A stretch of 64,000 bases of DNA. It comes from Streptomyces sp. GKU 895. Lineage in GTDB: Bacteria > Actinomycetota > Actinomycetes > Streptomycetales > Streptomycetaceae. The translations under genes and the position numbers were made by a program. How positions within the stretch are numbered: position 1 is the stretch's first letter; every line of letters begins with the position of its first letter. Positions 59,301 to 64,000 of the stretch are shown here, piece by piece. Location of the stretch: contig MWJO01000006.1 in the NCBI GenBank assembly GCA_002027195.1, positions 85,860 to 149,859 on the forward strand, given 5' to 3'. The notes under the pieces are model-generated. The model was given only the letters and a program-made list of their open reading frames with translations. It was not told the DNA's origin and searched no databases.

Positions 59301-62300
59301 TAAGCCGTGCGCGATAGGCGTTCTGGAGGTCGTTCGCGAGGACGCCCATCGACCAGGCGTCGGTCGCGATGTGATGGGCCACCAGGAGCAGCACCCACTC
59401 CGCCTCCGAGACCCTCAACAGCGTGGTCCGCCACGGCAGTTCGGCCGCCAGATCGAAGCCACGCCCGGACTCGTCCTGCATGACGTCCCGCCACCGCTCG
59501 CCGGCCTCGACGACGACCAGCTCCGGACGCCCCTCGGCGCCTTCACGGATCTCCTGATACGGCACTCCCTCCACGTCCGGGAAGACCGTGCGCAGGCTCT
59601 CGTGCCGATCGGCGATGTCACCCAGCGCCGCAGCCAGTGCCACCACGTCCAGGCGCCCCGACAGCCGTAGGGCGAAGGGCATGTTGTAGGCGGACGCTCC
59701 CGCCTCGTCCATCCGGTTGAGGAACCACATCCGCTGCTGGGCGAAGGACAACGGCACCCGCTCCGGCCGCTCGCGCCGCCCCAGCACCACATCCACCGAC
59801 GCCCCGGCGCCCTCTACCAGCCGTGCGATACCCGCCACCGTCGGGTGCGCGAAGACCTCCCGGACTCCGACCGACACCTCCAGCACCGAACGGACGCGGG
59901 CGATCAGCCGCATCACCAGCAGCGAATCACCGCCCAGCTCAATGAAGCTCTCCTCGGCGCCGACCCGCTCCAGGCCCAGCACCTCGGCGAACAGCCCGCA
60001 CAGCGTCTCCTCCGTCGGAGTCGCGGGCCCACGAGACGCACCGGCACCCAGGTCCGGCACCGGCAGAGCAGCACGGTCGACCTTGCCGTTCACCGTCAGC
60101 GGGAACGCGTCCAGCACCACCACAGCCGACGGCACCATGTACTCGGGCAGCCGAGAGGCGGCGTGCGCCCGCAGCTCGCCACTGTCCGCATCGCCTACGA
60201 CGTACGCGATCAGCCGTCCGTCGCGGACCAGCGCGACCGCCTGCTCAACCCCCGCGTGAGCCGACAGAACCGCCTCGACCTCGCCCAGTTCCACCCGGAA
60301 CCCACGGATCTTGACCTGCTCATCCGCACGCCCCAAGAACTCCAACTGCCCATCCGCCAACCACCGCACCACATCACCCGTGCGATACATCCGGCCACCA
60401 TCCACACCGAACGGACACGCCACAAACCGCCCCGACGTCAAACCAGCACGCCCCGCATACCCCCGCGCCAGCCCCACCCCCGACACATACAACTCACCAC
60501 GCACCCCCACCGGCACCGGCTGCAAAAACGCATCCAGCACAAACACCCCGGCATTCCGCAACGGCCGACCAATCGGCACCACCCCCGACCGACCCACCCC
60601 ACCCCACTCCAACGGCCCACTCATCGCCGCACACACCGTCACCTCAGTCGGCCCATACGCATTCACCATCCGCCGACCAACCGACCACCGCTCCACCAAC
60701 CCCCGCAGCACACACCTCCCCCCGCCACCACCAACGTCTCCAACCCCGCCGGCAACACCCCCTCCTCCACCGCCAACACCCCCGGCCGCACCGTCACATG
60801 CGACGCCCCCGACCGCACCAACGCCTCACCCAACGACACCCGCGGCGGCAACCCCTCCACCCCCGCCACCACCAACACCGCACCCGCACCCCACGCCATG
60901 CACAACTCAGACACCGCCGCGTCAAAACTCAACGACGCAAACTGCAACACCCGAGCACCCACACCCACCGCAAACCGCTCAACCTGCGCACCCGCCAAAT
61001 TCACCAACCCCGCATGCGACACCACCACACCCTTCGGCCGCCCCGTCGAACCCGACGTGTGGATCACGTAGGCGGCGTTGGCGGGACGCAGGGGAGCCGT
61101 GCGTTCGGCGTCGGTCACCCGGCCCGGGGCCTGGCGGGCCACCGCTGCCGTGACCTCCGGGTCGTCGAGGGCGATCGCGTGGTCCCGGACGGTCTCGGGC
61201 AGCAGGGCGCGGCCGGCCTCGGTGCACAGCACCGCGACCGGGTCGGCGTCCTCCAGGACGAGGGCGAGCCGGTCCGCCGGGTGCCCGGGGTCGAGGGGGA
61301 CGAAGGCCCCGCCCGCCATCGAGACGGCGAGGAGCGCGACCACGGTGTCGGCGGAGCGTTCGGCGAGGACGGCGACCCGGCGCTCGGGTCCCACTCCCAG
61401 GGTGACCAGGTGCCGTGCCAGGCGGCCCGCCTCGTCCTGCAGTTCGGCGTAGCTGTACGTCCGCTCGTCCGAGTCCAGGGCCGGCGCGTCCGGCGTCCGG
61501 CGCACCTGTCCGGCGAGCAGTTCGGGCAGCGTCCCGGTGGGCACCTCGGGGTGGATGTCCTGCCAGTCCCGGGTGACACGGGCCAGCTCGGCGCCGGTCA
61601 GCAGTCCGAGGCGGGCCACCGGGGTGCGCGGGTCGGACGCGAAGCCCTCGAGCACCTGGTGGAGTGCGGCCAGCACCTGTTCGGCGCGGGCCCGGTCGAA
61701 CAGGTCCGTGCGGTGGTCGAGTTGCAGCTCCAGCCGCTCGCCGGGGCCGACGATCAGGCCGAGCGGGTAGTGGCTGGCGTCCCTCGTGCGGCCGTCGAAG
61801 CGGACGGTGAGGGCGTCGGGGTCGGCCGGCGCCGTGTCCGCCGGGCGCGGGTAGTTCTCGTACACCACGAGGGTGTCGAACTCGGCTCCCGGTCCCGCGA
61901 GTTGCCGTATTTCGGTGAGTCCGAGGTGCTGGTGGCCCAGGAGGGCGATCTGGCGGGCCTGGAGGGTACGCAGCAGCTCGGCGACCGTCAGGGCGCCGGT
62001 CAGCTCGACGCGGACCGGCAGGGTGTTGATGAACAGGCCGATGAGAGAGTCGGCGCCCGGCAGGTCCGTGGGGCGGCCCGCGACCGTGGTGCCGAACACG
62101 ACGTCCTGGCGCCCGGCCAGCCGGGCGAGGACCAGGGCCCACGCGCCCTGCACCACCGTGGCCATGGTGACCCCGTGGTCGCGGGCCAGCGTCTCCAGCG
62201 CCCGGGTCAGTTCGGCACTGCACTCGGTGACCAGCGCCTCAGGGCGCAGCGGTGCCCGGGCGGGGTCGGCCGGGGCGACCAGGGTGGGCTCGTCCGCCCC

Positions 62301-62915
62301 GGCCAGCTCCGCGCGCCATGCGGCCCGTGCCGCCTCCCGGTCCTGGCGGCCCAGCCAGGCCAGGTAGTCCTTGTAGGAGCGGACCGGCGGCAGCACCCGG
62401 ACCTCGCCCCCGGCCCGGTACAGCGTCGACAGCTCCTCCACCAGGATCGGCAACGACCAGCCGTCCAGCACGATGTGATGGGTCGTCATCACCAGGCGGT
62501 GCCGTCGCTCGCCGAGGCGGATCAGCAGCAGCCGCAGCAGCGGGCCCCGCTCCAGATCGAAGCCGGCCGACAGTTCCGCCTCGGACAGCCGGGCCGCCTC
62601 GGCCTCCGCCTCCCGCTGCGGCAGGGCGCTCAAGTCCGCTTCCTGCCAAGGGAGTTCCACTTGGCGGGCGACGACCTGCACGGCCTGTCCCGACCTGCGC
62701 CGGCGGAAGCCCGCCCGCAGGGCGCCGTGCCGGGCGACCAGAGCCTCCCAGGAGCGACGCAGCCGGGCGATGTCCAGCGGCCCGTCGAGGGCGAGGGCCC
62801 GCTGTCCCGCGTACACGTCGGACGCCCCGTCCCCGAAGGCCGCGTGGAACAGCAGTCCCTCCTGCAGGGGCGACAGCGGCCAGATGTCTTCGATGGCGTT
62901 CCGAGTCCGGGTCAT
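34558..62915 (-). CDS. Giant NRPS: eight C-A-T modules, X-like domain, vestigial A domain, thioesterase (several frameshifts)
   Basis: Read as one gene of about 9,450 codons. It starts at the ATG at 62915 with GAGGAG upstream ([20 protein letters not shown], a D-donor C domain and docking start) and ends after a thioesterase. Every frame break falls inside a domain, so there is no internal gene boundary. Apparent breaks lie near 60700-60723, 58555-58561, 55186, 51312-51335, 50640, 36280-36345 and 35545. Module length is about 3.1 kb. There are no E domains inside, so all eight residues should be L; the upstream NRPS ends in E and supplies a D-residue. It assembles a peptide on phosphopantetheine arms and hands it to X/P450 and then TE. 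Modules are described below. Confidence 0.9.
35430..36420 (-). other. Vestigial adenylation domain
   Basis: A domain remnant of about 320 residues that aligns piecemeal to A domains. It has [19 protein letters not shown] (A2 region), [14 protein letters not shown] (after A3), [17 protein letters not shown] (A4 region), then directly [20 protein letters not shown] (A6-A7) and [12 protein letters not shown] (decayed A7). The A3 loop TSGSTGxPKG, the YGPTE of A5 and the A10 lysine are missing, so it cannot adenylate. No T domain follows. Frame breaks at its start and near 35545 may be real decay or error. Confidence 0.75.
36430..37880 (-). other. X-like condensation-fold domain (HRxxxDD)
   Basis: About 480 residues of condensation fold, divergent from the eight C domains. 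The active-site motif is HRIGGDD (37426-37446), so the second catalytic His is Arg and the DG is DD. HRxxxDD is the known signature of the X domain that recruits Oxy P450s in glycopeptide NRPSs. Neighbouring landmarks are [14 protein letters not shown] and a C-terminal [16 protein letters not shown]. It should not form peptide bonds. Recruitment of the adjacent P450 is inferred. Confidence 0.8.
37890..41060 (-). other. NRPS module 8: C-A(unassigned code)-T, last complete module
   Basis: The C domain has a normal [10 protein letters not shown]-domain code D-A-L-S-V-G-T-V-I-K. The T domain differs from all others ([20 protein letters not shown]): Asn precedes the phosphopantetheine Ser. This change coincides with the X-like domain that follows it, as expected if this T domain presents the full-length peptide to P450s. 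Confidence 0.88.
41070..44180 (-). other. NRPS module 7: C-A(unassigned code)-T
   Basis: An intact frame. C domain HHIASDAWS. The A domain is the most divergent of the group ([26 protein letters not shown]) but has the same pocket code D-A-L-S-V-G-T-V-I-K. T domain [14 protein letters not shown]. Confidence 0.88.
44190..47300 (-). other. NRPS module 6: C-A(unassigned code)-T
   Basis: An intact frame. C domain [10 protein letters not shown]-domain code D-A-L-S-V-G-T-V-I-K from [13 protein letters not shown] and [10 protein letters not shown] domain [14 protein letters not shown]. The A domain is closest to that of module 8 within this gene. Confidence 0.88.
47310..50430 (-). other. NRPS module 5: C-A(unassigned code)-T
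   Basis: An intact frame. The C domain is HHIATDAWS; the A-domain code is D-A-L-S-V-G-T-V-I-K. The A-domain DNA 48431-48801 is essentially identical to module 2 (57817-58187), an offset of 9,386 bp. The T domain is [14 protein letters not shown]. Confidence 0.88.
50440..53580 (-). other. NRPS module 4: C-A(Tyr-like)-T
   Basis: The C domain has HHIATDAWS and an unusual loop [17 protein letters not shown]. The A domain switches at about 51672 into the block identical to that of module 1, giving D-A-S-T-V-A-A-V-C-K (Tyr-like), with the same frame break. Another single-base loss near 50640 separates A from T (compare the intact copy near 60025). The T domain is [14 protein letters not shown]. 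Confidence 0.82.
50926..51672 (-). repeat. Repeated A-domain core block, copy 2 (module 4)
   Basis: 747 bp read as identical to 60314-61060, spanning A3 to A8 of the Tyr-like A domain. The coding strand is rich in G- and T-ending codons (GTG, TTG, GGT, GAT), unlike the C/G-ending codons on both sides, and the boundaries are sharp. Confidence 0.88.
53590..56690 (-). other. NRPS module 3: C-A(unassigned code)-T
   Basis: The C domain has HHIATDAWS. The A domain is broken near 55186 by one extra base (repair gives [11 protein letters not shown]) and has the same pocket code D-A-L-S-V-G-T-V-I-K as module 2. The T domain is [14 protein letters not shown]. The C domain inserts a longer acceptor loop ([16 protein letters not shown]) than its siblings. 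Confidence 0.82.
56700..59800 (-). other. NRPS module 2: C-A(unassigned code)-T
   Basis: The C domain ([16 protein letters not shown] type, L-donor) carries HHIATDAWS, with Ala in place of the usual Gly. The frame break at the 58555-58561 C-run falls just before the conserved [15 protein letters not shown]-domain pocket residues [23 protein letters not shown] and [11 protein letters not shown] give D-A-L-S-V-G-T-V-I-K. A10 reads [13 protein letters not shown]. The T domain has the variant FFALGGDSL. Confidence 0.82.
59830..62915 (-). other. NRPS module 1: C(D-donor)-A(Tyr-like)-T
   Basis: The C domain has HHIVLDGWS and the [13 protein letters not shown] start of D-accepting C domains that follow E domains. 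The A domain reads [10 protein letters not shown], then the core residues [17 protein letters not shown] and [11 protein letters not shown], which give pocket code D-A-S-T-V-A-A-V-C-K by my alignment to GrsA. This is typical for tyrosine (or beta-hydroxytyrosine). The core between A3 and A8 (60314-61060) is the foreign-looking repeated block with a frame break. The T domain has LGGDSL ([16 protein letters not shown]). Confidence 0.82.
60314..61060 (-). repeat. Repeated A-domain core block, copy 1 (module 1)
   Basis: 747 bp read as identical to 50926-51672, at an offset of 9,388 bp. Near-identity extends about 40 bp further left with one mismatch. At the right end the similarity stops abruptly at the [10 protein letters not shown] region, where module 1 has its own unrelated N-terminal A-domain sequence. 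Confidence 0.88.
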
Positions 62916-63072
62916 CGCGTAGATCTCCTCACAAATGGGATGGCCCAGAACGGGCGCAAGTAAGGCAAGGAAGGCAAGGAAGGCAGCAGAGATGAGAGCG
63001 ACAGGGGGGAGGCAGAGACGAGAGAGACAGGGGGAGACGGACGGCGGTCCAAGCGGTCTGGACGGCCGGCGA

Positions 63073-64000
63073 TCAGTGGTGGTCGTCGGCGAACTCGGAC
63101 TCGAAGGCCTCGATCTCGTCCTGGTCGAGATCGAGCAGTGCGAAGTCGGAGGGCGTGTGACCGCCCGCCGTCGGATCGGCGGTATGGGCGGCAAGGCCTT
63201 CCAGCAGCTCCAGCCAGGCCTCGCCCAGACATTCCGCCCGGCGCTCGTCGAGCAGCGTCCGGGGCCAGCTCAGCGTGAGGGTGAGCAGCGGCCCGTCCGG
63301 GGTGTCGGCCACCACGGCGCCGGCTTCCAGGGCGTGCGCCACCGGCATGTCCGGATCCCCCGTACCGACCATGGCCGCGTCCCCGGCGGTCTGCCAGGCG
63401 CGAACGGGACCGGCGTCCGGACCGGCGGCGGCGAACCGGCCCAGGTAGTTGAAGCCGATCTCCGGCACGGGAAGCTCCGCCAGCACCCGTGCCGTGTCCG
63501 GGTTCGCCCAGCGCAGCAGACCGTGGCCCAGCCCGTCCCCGGGCACCGCCTGCACCTGTTCCTTCACCCGCTTGACCAGGGACCCGGCCGAGGCGCCGCC
63601 GACCGCCGCATCGTCCAGGTCGAGCCCTGACACTTCCAGCCGCAAGGGATGCACCGCGGTGAACCAGCCCACCGTCCGGGACACGTCCATGCCCTCGGCC
63701 AACGGTTCCCGGCCATGCGCCTCCACGTCCACCAGCAGCCCGTCGACACCGGCCTCGGGCCGCCACCGCGCCACGGCCCCGGCCAGCGTCGCCAGCAACA
63801 CCTCGTGCACACCGCAGTGGAAGAGCGCCGGGGTACGCCCCACGAGAACGGCACTGACCCCGGCGGACACAGCCCACTCCCGCCGCGAGAGAACGCGCAT
63901 GGTGTCCCGCCCAGGATCCACCTCACGCCCCCCGACGACCCGCCGCGCATCAGCCCCGCCGACCCGCCGTACATCGGCCCCCGACGACCCGCCGCGCAGC
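63073..64000 (-). CDS. NRPS C-terminus ending in an epimerization domain (truncated by window edge)
   Basis: The frame is open to the right edge; the apparent start at 63921 is internal. The sequence is the second half of an E domain: VDVEAHGREPL (E4-like), VSRTVGWFTAVHPLRLEV (E5) and IGFNYLGRFAAAG (E7). The protein ends in an acidic stretch, FALLDLDQDEIEAFESEF, typical of a donor docking helix. It therefore passes a D-configured peptide to module 1 of the next gene, whose C domain is of the D-accepting type. A 157-bp gap (62916-63072) with no gene separates the two. The rest of this NRPS lies beyond the window. Confidence 0.92.
   Translation of the reverse strand, partial: LRGGSSGADVRRVGGADARRVVGGREVDPGRDTMRVLSRREWAVSAGVSAVLVGRTPALFHCGVHEVLLATLAGAVARWRPEAGVDGLLVDVEAHGREPLAEGMDVSRTVGWFTAVHPLRLEVSGLDLDDAAVGGASAGSLVKRVKEQVQAVPGDGLGHGLLRWANPDTARVLAELPVPEIGFNYLGRFAAAGPDAGPVRAWQTAGDAAMVGTGDPDMPVAHALEAGAVVADTPDGPLLTLTLSWPRTLLDERRAECLGEAWLELLEGLAAHTADPTAGGHTPSDFALLDLDQDEIEAFESEFADDHH

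Noticed and set aside
40144..60711. Very long plus-strand open frames (up to about 1,370 codons) opposite the NRPS
   Set aside because: They mirror the GC-skewed codon pattern of the minus-strand NRPS, lack domains and are rich in His/Arg/Gln; antisense shadows.
34558..64000. Assignment as a classical vancomycin-type glycopeptide cluster
   Set aside because: Module count and codes, lack of internal E domains, and absence of halogenase, glycosyltransferase and van genes in the window do not fit.

Overview
The window is high-GC DNA with GTG starts, ATGA-type gene overlaps and families typical of Streptomyces; nothing in it identifies the species. The left 15.6 kb is ordinary chromosome. It holds two acetyltransferase genes that read as frameshifted, an ArfB-type release factor, TerD, a secreted M4 peptidase, a large ATPase/LuxR regulator, an M1 lipoprotein peptidase and a pentapeptide-repeat protein. 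It also holds a quinone oxidoreductase plus DHA2 efflux pump operon behind a SoxR-box-like palindrome, a DAO-type oxidase, a rhomboid-like membrane protein and an APH-type kinase.

From about 15.65 kb to the right edge every gene is on the minus strand and belongs to one nonribosomal peptide cluster, which continues past 64,000. Read in the direction of transcription: the 3' end of an NRPS gene finishing in an epimerization domain (edge to 63073), then a giant NRPS gene (62915-34558, about 9,450 codons). Next come a P450 and its ferredoxin, a lipoprotein with a MacB-type export operon, an MbtH protein, an exporter with a collagen-like tail, a StrR-type and a LAL-type regulator, a phenylglycine aminotransferase, dpgA-B-C-D for 3,5-dihydroxyphenylglycine (Dpg), and an alpha/beta hydrolase.

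The giant NRPS has eight C-A-T modules. My reading of the binding-pocket residues gives DASTVAAVCK (Tyr-like) for modules 1 and 4 and one identical unassigned code, DALSVGTVIK, for modules 2, 3, 5, 6, 7 and 8. After the last T domain comes a condensation-fold domain with HRxxxDD, the signature of the P450-recruiting X domain of glycopeptide antibiotics. It is followed by a decayed, non-functional A domain, no T domain, and a thioesterase. Dpg genes, X-like domain, Oxy-like P450, StrR plus LAL regulators, MbtH and exporter together resemble a glycopeptide or type V glycopeptide cluster, but the module order and codes match no glycopeptide I know. No halogenase, glycosyltransferase, vanHAX or Hpg genes (hmaS/hmo) are in the window.

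Two cautions apply. Many genes are interrupted by apparent single-base indels, mostly in G/C runs, which looks like consensus error more than true decay. Also, a 747-bp A-domain block is repeated identically in modules 1 and 4, with the same reading-frame break in both, so the repeat region of the assembly needs checking.
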